This document shows positions 34,671-42,602 of a stretch of 42,871 nucleotides of DNA, piece after piece. Below the pieces are notes generated by a model. That model was not told the DNA's origin and made no database searches. It saw nothing but the letters and a program-made list of their open reading frames with translations. This DNA is from Desulfobacteraceae bacterium (lineage in GTDB: Bacteria > Desulfobacterota > Desulfobacteria > Desulfobacterales > Desulfosarcinaceae). How positions within the stretch are numbered: the stretch's first letter is position 1; every line of letters begins with the position of its first letter. The DNA lies in NCBI GenBank assembly GCA_003599575.1, contig QZKV01000106.1, positions 1 through 42,871 of the forward strand. Direction: 5' to 3'. Both the position numbers and the translations under genes were made by a program.

Positions 34671-35483
34671 TTAGCCGACCATAGAAAAGCCGCCGCTTAC
34701 GCTTAAGCACTGGCCCGTGATGAACTGGCTTTTGGGCGAGGCCAAAAAGGCCACGGCATAAGCAGCATCATAGGGCCGCCCGATTCGTTTCAATCCCTTT
34801 CCGATCGGATAGACTTTCAGCATCTTGTTCAATATTTCATTGGTCTCCGGCGTGGCATCAGGATCCAAAATCGGCTTGGTGCCTTCATGGGCCGTCGCTC
34901 CGATGGCGATGCAGTTGGCGTTGATGGCATAACGCCCGTTTTCTCGTGCGATTGCCTTTGTAAAGCCCAAAATACCTGCTTTCGCACCGGAATAGACCGC
35001 CAAATTTGCCTCACCGGTTCGACCCGCCTCTGAAATAATGCTGATTATTTTTCCGTTGTTGCGCTGAATCATGGAATCCAGGACCGAGTGAACGCAATTT
35101 AAGCAGCCATAGAGATTCAGGTCGATCTGCTTCTTCCAAACCATCGGGTCTGATCCGGAAAAAACCGTTCTCTTTACGGCGCCGGACCGGACTTCGTGGG
35201 GCACACCGGCGTTATTGACAAGGATGTCAACCGGTCCAAAGTTGTCGACAACCCTTGCAACTGCGCTCTTTACCTGATCGAGATCGGTAATATCGGCCGC
35301 CGCATTCATCGCTTTTCCGCCGGCCTCTGTAATCGCCCGGACTACAGAATCAGCGCGTTCTGCAAAAAGATCGTTTACGGCCACCAGCGCACCTTCCGCG
35401 GCAAATACTTGTGCAATTCCTTTGCCTACCCCCTGGCCGGCGCCCGTAATGAACGCGACTTTCCCTGCCAACTCCAGATCCAT
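34671..35483 (-). CDS. Short-chain dehydrogenase (3-hydroxyacyl-CoA dehydrogenase type)
   Basis: 270 aa from ATG 35483, 4 nt after GGAGG. TGAGQGVG, NNAG, Ser in IISEAG and YSGAK complete the SDR active site. It matches the SDR at 17933 in about two of three residues by eye, including SRTVF-like and IGATAHEGT segments. It could supply the hydroxyacyl-CoA oxidation step that the bbs-like set at 23-29 kb lacks. Confidence 0.93.
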   Translation of the reverse strand: MDLELAGKVAFITGAGQGVGKGIAQVFAAEGALVAVNDLFAERADSVVRAITEAGGKAMNAAADITDLDQVKSAVARVVDNFGPVDILVNNAGVPHEVRSGAVKRTVFSGSDPMVWKKQIDLNLYGCLNCVHSVLDSMIQRNNGKIISIISEAGRTGEANLAVYSGAKAGILGFTKAIARENGRYAINANCIAIGATAHEGTKPILDPDATPETNEILNKMLKVYPIGKGLKRIGRPYDAAYAVAFLASPKSQFITGQCLSVSGGFSMVG

Positions 35484-35570
35484 GGTAACCTCCTGTAAAT
35501 CCAAAATGTTATTTCGAAATGATTCTATGAAACAGGCCGGAACAAAATTTCTTCAGAAAGTGGGTTCCGT

Positions 35571-36731
35571 TCAAACAAAAGCCGACATCCCAAGCATTTC
35601 TCTGCCAATGACAAGTTTTTGTATCTCTGTCGTCCCGTCGGGTATGGTGTAAATGCGCGCATCTCTGAAATATCGTTCGACCTGAAATTCTTCTGATAAT
35701 CCATATGCGCCATGGATCTGGATGGCCTTGGAGGCAACCCGCACACCCGCCTCGGTTGCGAATGCTTTGGCCATAGAAGCTTCTTTGACAGGCGTTTTGC
35801 CTTGGTCCATGAGAAAAAATGCATGGTAGGTTAAAAACCGGCCCGCCTCGATGTCAATGGCCATGTCCGCCAGCATTTCCTGAATAAGCTGGAATTTTCC
35901 GATGACTTTACCGAATTGTGTTCTGCCCTTGGCGTAGCGAACGGCTGCATCCAGAGCGGCTTGCGCAATGCCGACGGAGGCAATCGCGGCATTGCAGCGG
36001 GCGAAAGTCAACCCGCGAAGCGTATGTTTGAATCCTTCACCTGGCGCGGTAAGCAAATTTGCTTTGGGCACCCTGCAGTTTTTGAAGACCAACTCCGCCG
36101 TTGGAAAGGACTTTGCGCCCATTTTCTTTATCTCGCGTGCTTCGAATGGGGAAACATCTCTTTCAACCAACAGCGTCAGAATGCCCCCTTGCCCCTTGGA
36201 AGGATCGACCGTGGCGACAAGGACGACATAATCGGCAATGGTCCCATTTGAAATCCACATCTTGGTGCCGTTGACGATGTAGTCATCGCCGTCGAGAAGG
36301 GCCTCAGTGGTGATCGAAGCAGCATTTGAGCCGACATCCGGTTCAGTGATTGCAGTGCACGCGATCTTGTCGCCGGATAAAAGCCCAGGCAACACCCTGT
36401 CGCGCAAAGCTTCATTTCTGGTTTGCGAAATGCTGTGAGCCGTGGATGATGTAATCCCGACGGTGCCTCCCAATCCGGCCCAGATCTTCCTAAGCTCCTC
36501 ATGTATGATGGCCCAGTCGATATGCGTCATTTCAGGGCCGCCCAGGCTTTCGGGAACAAGTGTCCCTACGTAACCGAAAGGTTCCAGGTCCTTTAAAAAA
36601 AGATGCGCTTCCTCCTTTGTTAAAGGACCCAGGCGGTCTCTCTCATCAGCAATCGGTGCGATTTTGTCATTCAGATACTCCCTGACGCTTTTCTGGAGCA
36701 TTTTCTGCTCTTTGGAAAATTCGAAATCCAT
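35571..36731 (-). CDS. Acyl-CoA dehydrogenase, PDGT type
   Basis: A 386-aa ACAD with AITEPDVGSNAAS, MWISNG, RTQFGKVIGKFQLI and IHGAYGLSEE. The catalytic segment reads IPDGTTEIQ with Asp for Glu. Paralogue of 21635, sharing EAHLFLKDLEPFGYVG-like and RCNAAIASVGIA-like stretches. It lies between the ligase and SDR genes of the same minus-strand module. Confidence 0.93.
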   Translation of the reverse strand: MDFEFSKEQKMLQKSVREYLNDKIAPIADERDRLGPLTKEEAHLFLKDLEPFGYVGTLVPESLGGPEMTHIDWAIIHEELRKIWAGLGGTVGITSSTAHSISQTRNEALRDRVLPGLLSGDKIACTAITEPDVGSNAASITTEALLDGDDYIVNGTKMWISNGTIADYVVLVATVDPSKGQGGILTLLVERDVSPFEAREIKKMGAKSFPTAELVFKNCRVPKANLLTAPGEGFKHTLRGLTFARCNAAIASVGIAQAALDAAVRYAKGRTQFGKVIGKFQLIQEMLADMAIDIEAGRFLTYHAFFLMDQGKTPVKEASMAKAFATEAGVRVASKAIQIHGAYGLSEEFQVERYFRDARIYTIPDGTTEIQKLVIGREMLGMSAFV

Positions 36732-36765
36732 TTTCTCAATCCTTTCCGATCTGAGCTGATTATGA

Positions 36766-38322
36766 TTAAACCCGGCGGGTTTTATCCTTCCAGTACTTCT
36801 CTTTGAGGGTTTTCCGGCTGATTTTTCCTACTGCTGTCTTAGGCAATTCATCGACAAACTCGACTGACTTCGGCTTTTTGTAACTGGCACAACTTTCCCG
36901 GCAAAACTCGATGATTTCTTCAGGGGTTGCTTTCATATCCTTCTTTAAAGAAACCACGGCTTTCACGGATTCGCCCCATACATCGTCCGGAACGCCAAAA
37001 ACGGCGGCCTCAAGGACTGCTGGATGCCTGTACAAAACATCTTCCACTTCCTTAGGGTAAATATTGAAACCGCCGCTGATGATCATATCCTCCTTTCTAT
37101 CCACCAAGTAAATATAGCCTTCTGCGTCCCTGTATCCCATGTCTCTGGTATGCATCCATCCATACCGAAAGGCTTGATCCGTCGCTTCCGGATTTTTCCA
37201 GTAGCCCTGCATGTTCTGATCCGATTGTATAACGATTTCTCCGACTTCGCCGGGGGACAAAAGATTTCCATTTTCATCCATTATCCCTACCCTTGCAGCA
37301 AGCGTTTCTTTTCCGATGGATAACAGCAGGCGCAACGACCGTTCTGAGCCGTCCAGCATGTGATCCTTTTTGGTGAGAATGGTGACAGGCATGGACCCTT
37401 CGGTAAGACCATACCCCTGGATGAAAATATCTCCGAAGATCTCGATGGCCCTTTTAAGCACATCCGGAGAAATAGGCGACGCGCCGTATCTGATCGTCCT
37501 TAAACTGCTCAAGTCGTAATCCGAAACTTTCGGATGATTCAATAGCATCACGATCATCGTGGGCACCAGGTACAAGGTGGTGATGCGCTCCTTTTGAACA
37601 AGCTCAAGTATTTGCCCGGCTTCGAAGTGCGAAAGAATAATGACTTTGGCGCCATTTAAAATATGGGGAAGAATCATGGAACCGCTTGCATGGGTCACCG
37701 GTCCCATCAATGCGATGGAATCGCCTTCACGGATGGTGAATCCAGAGGTAAGTATATTGAAGAGCATTGTTATGTAGTTGCGGTGGTTGTGGATTACCCC
37801 CTTCGGTTTTCCGGTTGTTCCCGAAGTATAACGGAGGCTGCTTACATCTTGTTCGTCGATTGGTACCGGCGGTTCAGTCGAGGCAGCATCTGAAAGCAGT
37901 TTTTCATACTCCAAAAAACCATTTTCCGGCCTGCCGGTGACCTGCACGAAATTTTCAAGGTGTTCGAGATTGGACGGTACAGAGAATATTTCCTGACCAA
38001 ATTCCCGCCCCACCAGAATCGCTTTCGCTTCCGAATTTTGCAAGATATAGTGGTGCTCTTTGACGGAATTTCTGGCGTTTAATGGCACCAATACGAGACC
38101 GGCGCACTGGATGCCGAAGAAGCATTCGACACATTGATTGCAGTTATGCAAAAGAACGGCCACCCGGTCCCCCTTTTTGAGTCCCAGGTTCAACAGCGCA
38201 TTGGAAACACGAAAAATTCTTTCCACCAATTCCTTCGCAGTAAGCCGCCCATTGGTATCGACCAATGCGGTATTTTCAGGAAAGTAGAGCGCAGCCTTGG
38301 CAATATAATCTCTTACATTCAT
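36766..38322 (-). CDS. AMP-forming acyl-CoA ligase
   Basis: A 518-aa ANL ligase. P-loop YTSGTTGKPKGV, YGLTEGSMP, the TRDMGYRDAEG/LVDRKEDMIISGGFN hinge region, and the catalytic Lys in KTAVGKISRK. It would activate a free acid to the CoA ester used by the neighbouring ACAD. It is the intact counterpart of the fragment at 22903 and a closer relative of that fragment than the ligase at 10280 is. Confidence 0.95.
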   Translation of the reverse strand: MNVRDYIAKAALYFPENTALVDTNGRLTAKELVERIFRVSNALLNLGLKKGDRVAVLLHNCNQCVECFFGIQCAGLVLVPLNARNSVKEHHYILQNSEAKAILVGREFGQEIFSVPSNLEHLENFVQVTGRPENGFLEYEKLLSDAASTEPPVPIDEQDVSSLRYTSGTTGKPKGVIHNHRNYITMLFNILTSGFTIREGDSIALMGPVTHASGSMILPHILNGAKVIILSHFEAGQILELVQKERITTLYLVPTMIVMLLNHPKVSDYDLSSLRTIRYGASPISPDVLKRAIEIFGDIFIQGYGLTEGSMPVTILTKKDHMLDGSERSLRLLLSIGKETLAARVGIMDENGNLLSPGEVGEIVIQSDQNMQGYWKNPEATDQAFRYGWMHTRDMGYRDAEGYIYLVDRKEDMIISGGFNIYPKEVEDVLYRHPAVLEAAVFGVPDDVWGESVKAVVSLKKDMKATPEEIIEFCRESCASYKKPKSVEFVDELPKTAVGKISRKTLKEKYWKDKTRRV

Positions 38323-38355
38323 ATCGAGCCTCCGTCTTGGGATAGGAATTTGATC

Positions 38356-39501
38356 TTAAATGATCTTATTCTGCTTCAATTTCTCGATGGCCTGCAGAGT
38401 ATATCCTCGTTCTCTCAAAACAATTTCAGTGTGTTCTCCTAGTTCCGGAGGCGGTTTTTGAATTGTTGAGCGCATTTCCAGCGAAAAGTGGGCAGGAAAA
38501 TTTGTGCATTTCAAGGCTTTCCCCGAAAGGGATGTTGTTTCCTGAAAGATTTGGCGAGCCGTAAGTTGCGGGTCAGAAACAGCTTCATTCAAATTATTTA
38601 CTGCAGAAACAGGCACATCGGCTGCAGAAAGGAGTTCAAGCCATTCTTTCTGATTTTTTTTTAAAAAAGCCTCTTGAAGCTGTTCGATAAGCTCACGGCG
38701 CTTTTGTCTTCTCTGCAAGGCATTTAAGCCTCGCAAACTGTGAAGTTCCATTGCGCTGCATAACTTTTCCCAAAACCAGTCTTCATGAGCAATTCCCAAG
38801 GCGATATGCTTGTTATCGGCGGCCTTAAAAATGTCGTATCCAGCATCCCTGATTCGATCTGTACTGCCTGTCTGGAACAGTATTCCGAGATGGGTGCTTA
38901 AAACAGAAATTAAGCCCTCGGTCATTGAAACATCGATATACCGGCCTGCGCCTGTCTTGTTCCTGTGATTGAGCGCCGACACAATCGAAAGCGCTGAAAA
39001 CATCCCTGATGTAACATCGCCGATGGCGATACCGGGAAGAATAAATCTGCCATGTTGATCCTTGAAACAGCAGTGCAGCATCCCACTCACCGCCTGGTAA
39101 TTAAGATCGTGTCCAGGTAACTTATGGTATGGGCCGTTTTGTCCGTATCCTGTAATCGAACAGTAGATAAGACCCGGATTGAGCTTGGACAACACCTCGT
39201 AGCTGATTCCAAGCCTGTCAACCACCCCCGGCCGAAATCCTTCCATGAACACATCATAGCTCTTTATAAGGTCGTAAAAAACTTGCTTGCCTTCATCCGT
39301 TTTCAGATTCAGGGCGATGCTCTTTTTGTTGCAATTGATGCTGTCAAAAAAGCCGGGAAAGCTTCTGGCGGGATCTCCGCTGCCTGGCGTTTCGAGTTTT
39401 GTGACTTCAGCGCCCAGCTGGGTTAAGAGCATGCCGCAATAGGGCCCAGGATACTGGAGGGCGGATTCTATGACCTTCAGGCCGCAAAGTGGTTTTTCCA
39501 T
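38356..39501 (-). CDS. Class III CoA-transferase family, AMACR-like
   Basis: About 381 aa from ATG 39501 (MEKPLCG); an ATG six bases earlier overlaps the AAGG Shine-Dalgarno. ALQYPGPYC, GAEVTKLETPG, EGFRPGV, KLPGHDLNY and LGIAHEDWFW are visible, matching the protein at 16743. The GHDxNY motif suggests alpha-methylacyl-CoA racemase or CoA-transferase activity. First enzyme gene after the GntR regulator, 38 bp downstream of it. Confidence 0.9.
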   Translation of the reverse strand: MEKPLCGLKVIESALQYPGPYCGMLLTQLGAEVTKLETPGSGDPARSFPGFFDSINCNKKSIALNLKTDEGKQVFYDLIKSYDVFMEGFRPGVVDRLGISYEVLSKLNPGLIYCSITGYGQNGPYHKLPGHDLNYQAVSGMLHCCFKDQHGRFILPGIAIGDVTSGMFSALSIVSALNHRNKTGAGRYIDVSMTEGLISVLSTHLGILFQTGSTDRIRDAGYDIFKAADNKHIALGIAHEDWFWEKLCSAMELHSLRGLNALQRRQKRRELIEQLQEAFLKKNQKEWLELLSAADVPVSAVNNLNEAVSDPQLTARQIFQETTSLSGKALKCTNFPAHFSLEMRSTIQKPPPELGEHTEIVLRERGYTLQAIEKLKQNKII

Positions 39502-39539
39502 TATCATCCTTTTGATTGCCCGTTCGATACGCAGGCTTT

Positions 39540-40214
39540 TCACCTTGCAAGATTAGTTTGGCCACTTTGAATCAGAGTCGGATTGGAACATTTTATTCTT
39601 GAGAGCAAATCATTGGCGGCGAAAAGAAGATGATTTTCCATTAATTCTCTGACCAGCGCAGCGTTTCTCCTTTCTATAGCGTCTAAAATATTGTCATGCG
39701 CCACGGTCCGTTCAATGATTTCTTCCGGAAGGGTTAATTTGACAAACCAGTATTTTACAAATCGGACGTTGTCTCGAATGAGGCTGATCATTTTTTGGTT
39801 CCCACAGGCAGTGATGATGATCTTATGGAACTGCCAGTTATAATCCGCCCATGATTGAATATCCTGGTGATCGAGTTTTTTTGAATGTTCAAGCAAGCCA
39901 TGCAGTTCCGCTATTTGGGCGTTGGTCAGTCGAGGGGTAGACAGGTAAGCCGCCGAACTCTCCAGAATCGCTTCCAGTGCAAGCGTTTCGATCATGTCCT
40001 TGTAAGAAAGCTCTGCTACGAAAGCGCCTTTGTGTGGGAGAATGGTTACGATACTTTTCAGCGCCAGTTCTCTCAATACCTCGCGGATAACCGTCCGGCT
40101 CACTTTCATTTCCTCGGCCAGCTTGGATTCCACCAATTGCTCTCGCGGCCAATAATACCCAGAATAAATCCTGTCTTTGATGATCAGGCCGATCTCTTCC
40201 TTATTTTTCGACAA
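39540..40214 (-). CDS. GntR-family regulator, FadR/FCD subfamily
   Basis: A 224-aa repressor-type protein. The winged HTH occupies residues ~10-75 (LAEEMKVSRTVIREVLREL, LPHKGAFVAEL). The FCD domain has the metal/acid-binding pattern NWQFH, AHDNI and ENH. The start is TTG 40214, 7 nt after AAGGGA; an out-of-frame ATG slightly upstream opens only a 9-codon ORF that overlaps it. FCD regulators bind small carboxylic acids or metabolites. It heads the minus-strand catabolic run and probably autoregulates it through the site near 40522. Confidence 0.92.
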   Translation of the reverse strand: MSKNKEEIGLIIKDRIYSGYYWPREQLVESKLAEEMKVSRTVIREVLRELALKSIVTILPHKGAFVAELSYKDMIETLALEAILESSAAYLSTPRLTNAQIAELHGLLEHSKKLDHQDIQSWADYNWQFHKIIITACGNQKMISLIRDNVRFVKYWFVKLTLPEEIIERTVAHDNILDAIERRNAALVRELMENHLLFAANDLLSRIKCSNPTLIQSGQTNLAR

Positions 40215-40271
40215 CTTCGAGTCCCTTCATGTTCGTTGTTTACCGCGAGTAGGAACTTCTTTGTTGATGCG

Positions 40272-40302
40272 GGTATAAAGCGGCTGGTTCTTATTGCGTC
40301 AA
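40272..40302 (-). promoter_or_regulatory. Candidate promoter P1 for the gntR-led operon
   Basis: On the minus strand TTGACG (40302-40297) is followed after 18-19 nt by TTATAC or TATACC, giving a 5' leader of about 50 nt before the GntR start. The -35 sits in TTATTGCGTCAA (plus-strand reading), which is repeated exactly 250 bp upstream at 40541. Confidence 0.4.
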
Positions 40303-40521
40303 TCTTGAAGCCAGCGGGAAATATAGGGCTCCAAGGATGGATTTGAAACCTTTCCATGCATTACCTCATCGGGTGCACAGGTTTCCATTTTACAGAAGAA
40401 TTTGGGTAGACGTGATCTTCTGCGCGTCAATCGTCAGAAAGCAATTGGAATCTGAGTTCTCGTAATAAACCGGCTGCCTCTGGTCCGGTATCGTAAAGTG
40501 TGTACCAAAGGATCTGCAGGA

Positions 40522-40552
40522 TTGTATACAAACATGTATATTATTGCGTCAA
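40522..40552 (-). promoter_or_regulatory. Candidate promoter P2 with TTGTATACAA operator over the -10
   Basis: Minus-strand TTGACG (40552-40547) and TATACA about 18 nt later form a possible promoter. The perfect palindrome TTGTATACAA (40522-40531) overlaps the -10. ATTGTATACAAT is the operator I recall for the FadR-type GntR protein MdcY, so this is a good candidate site for one of the two GntR regulators here. Confidence 0.45.
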
Positions 40553-40699
40553 GAACTTTTTTGTGTGTAAAGGGCAAATAATCTGTCCGCGGTTTTAGCA
40601 CACGATCTGCGCGGTTTAATTAGGTTACTAGGGAGGGTAGCCGATAAGACGGACTATAGCTGCGACAGGAGGTTTGCAGGATGAGGGCCGGGGCAAACA

Positions 40700-41140
40700 C
40701 CGAAAGCAGCCCAGCGTTCACCCTGGCCGGGAATGATGCTGCATCAAGACGGCAGCAAGCACCAATGGGTATCAGGGCTTTTCTGGGATCCGATCGACAC
40801 AATGGATGATGCCACCAGCGATGGCAAGCTGCGCAGTGATGAACAACCGTTTCATCCGACAATGTTTGTCCACTTTCGAAAGAGGATCAATCAGCAGTTA
40901 ATTTTTAAAATCAATGAATCGATCAGCCAAAAAGCTCTTCAGGGAACAAATAAGAGCGACAAAGATGATGATGCTTTTGGTGGCGGCAGCCCTTGCGGTC
41001 CTGGCGAGCAAAAGGAGCAAGAAAATCCATGAGCTGTACCGTCAGCAAAAGTGGATGTACGATCATCGCGAAAATCGAATCATGTGCATCTTTCAGCCGC
41101 ATGTAAGGCCATTGCCTATGAATTATTGGAAGCCCTAAAT
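40700..41140 (+). mobile_element. Decayed transposase remnants of two families
   Basis: From about 40715 one frame reads PGMMLHQDGS..W then IDTMDDATS, typical of an integrase-core transposase of the IS481/ISNCY type. At about 40808 it passes directly into FHPTMFVHFRKRINQQ, typical of an IS5/IS1182-type transposase N-terminus. After a frameshift near 40960-41020 another frame reads LYRQQKWMYDHRENRI then QPHVRP, a later part of the same IS5/IS1182 family. No intact gene remains and no terminal repeats were identified. Confidence 0.75.
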
Positions 41141-41143
41141 ATA

Positions 41144-41797
41144 TTATTCGGTCCGGGATTTGCAGATCGCGGGATTTGAAACCTGTATCCTTTTCAGCAG
41201 ATCCCCCAAGGAGTCGCCAACATGCTTCTCCACCAATTCTCTTGCCAACGAGGGCTTTTTTTTCTCAAGCGCTTTTAAAATTTCCTGATGCACCCTGTTT
41301 CTTGCGGCTATTTCGTCAGACGTAGACAGTTGAATAAACCAGAATTTAAGGAAGCTCACATTATCACGAATTACGTCGATCAGTTTGCTGTTGCCGCATC
41401 CCGAATTGATGATGGTATGAAAACTTCGATTCATCAGAGACCAAACTTGCGGATCTTCCGTATTTTCGGAGCGTTTTAAAACAGCATGCAGTTCTTTGAT
41501 TTGATCAGAACTTAAGAGCTGTGCGGCCAAATAGGCGGCCGAACCTTCCAGAACTGCTTCGAGCTGAACAAACTCCTTTAACTTCTCATATGAGATCTCG
41601 GCGACAGAAGCACCTTTGTGCGGCAGTATGACTACCAACCCTTTTGTGGCTAGCTCTTTCAAAACCTCGCGAATAATCGTCCTGCTCACATTCATTTCTT
41701 CAGCAAGAGCTGTTTCCGCCAGTTTTTCTCGCGGCCAATAATAGCCGGAATATATTCTGTCCCTTATCTTAAACAAAAGCTGCCCTTTTTTTTCCAT
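41144..41797 (-). CDS. GntR-family regulator, FadR/FCD subfamily (second copy)
   Basis: A 217-aa paralogue of the regulator at 39540: LAEEMNVSRTIIREVLKEL, LPHKGASVAEI, FCD residues NRSFH, VHQEI and EKH. AAGGT precedes the ATG. It is separated from the catabolic run by transposase debris and has no obvious target gene beside it. It could co-regulate the same operon, since its recognition helix is nearly the same as that of the first copy. Confidence 0.92.
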   Translation of the reverse strand: MEKKGQLLFKIRDRIYSGYYWPREKLAETALAEEMNVSRTIIREVLKELATKGLVVILPHKGASVAEISYEKLKEFVQLEAVLEGSAAYLAAQLLSSDQIKELHAVLKRSENTEDPQVWSLMNRSFHTIINSGCGNSKLIDVIRDNVSFLKFWFIQLSTSDEIAARNRVHQEILKALEKKKPSLARELVEKHVGDSLGDLLKRIQVSNPAICKSRTE

Positions 41798-42602
41798 ATT
41801 CGACCTTCAATCTCCTATCATACTGAAAACCCGGTAAAAACTCCAGTGCCGCACACCTGAAAAGGCTTATCAAACACAATCCTTTCTCCTTGTCAAGGTA
41901 TCCACCTGAATGCAGCAGGGTAGCCGCATTTGAGTTTTATCACTCGAAGATGTAGAGATAAAAAAGGTTTCGCTGGTGGTCGGCCTCGGGGTCGGTATCG
42001 GAATCGATATCGAATTCGATGCTGACCCGATAGCGACTCCCCCGAGCTCCCCAAAGGCGGCTGACGCAGCACGAGACGGCCAGACTGCTTGGGGGTATGG
42101 GAGCGATCGATCGCTCCGAGGATCAAGGACTGATGGGTTGATTGGCAATCGCCTGGAGCAAATATCGCATCGCAGGGCACCTGTTGATGAAGTATGAGGG
42201 TAACAGAAGGGTACCGTCGTCGGCATGGGCTGGAGTGCCAAGCACTATTATGCCTGGTATCGGCGCCAGAGAGGCCAGCGCAACTATCGCTGGTATCAAA
42301 AGCAAATCGCACCAAGCGCACCTTATCAAAAAAGCCAAAGGCAGTGGCAAACACCGCAAGCGCAGTGAGCGCGAGGACTTGCCCGGAATGATGTAATTTG
42401 GGCTAATGCCAACGGACACCGAGTTAAGCGCAATTACCAACGGGTCGAAGATATCAATTGAATCTGGCGCGGCGGCCAGCCGAAAAACTTATTTGCGAGA
42501 ATGGGCCATAGTAGCTCGTCGGAGCAAATAAGCTTTTTTGGCGGGTTCAAAGCTGCTGAATTTAGGATATAATGGACCCAACGCGAAATGCGGTGTGTGT
42601 CA
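41798..42602. other. 800-bp non-coding stretch with repeats
   Basis: No convincing gene is seen. It contains the third GATTCC/GATACC-type repeat (41981-42020, inverted relative to the copies at 2566 and 3936). It also holds a perfect 18-bp palindrome GGAGCGATCGATCGCTCC at 42100-42117. Several short frames are open on both strands between 42120 and 42440, but none has a recognisable family signature. It is probably mobile-element debris. Confidence 0.45.
41981..42020 (-). repeat. Period-6 GATTCC/GATACC dispersed repeat
   Basis: Read on the minus strand it contains ATCGATTCCGATACCGA followed by CCCCGAG, matching the copy at 2566-2599. A shorter version lies at 3936-3954. All three copies are intergenic. 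Confidence 0.6.

Noticed and set aside
42123..42440. Minus-strand ORF of 105 codons as a small membrane protein
   Set aside because: It has hydrophobic stretches but no ribosome-binding site or recognisable family, and it overlaps equally plausible frames in repeat-rich debris.
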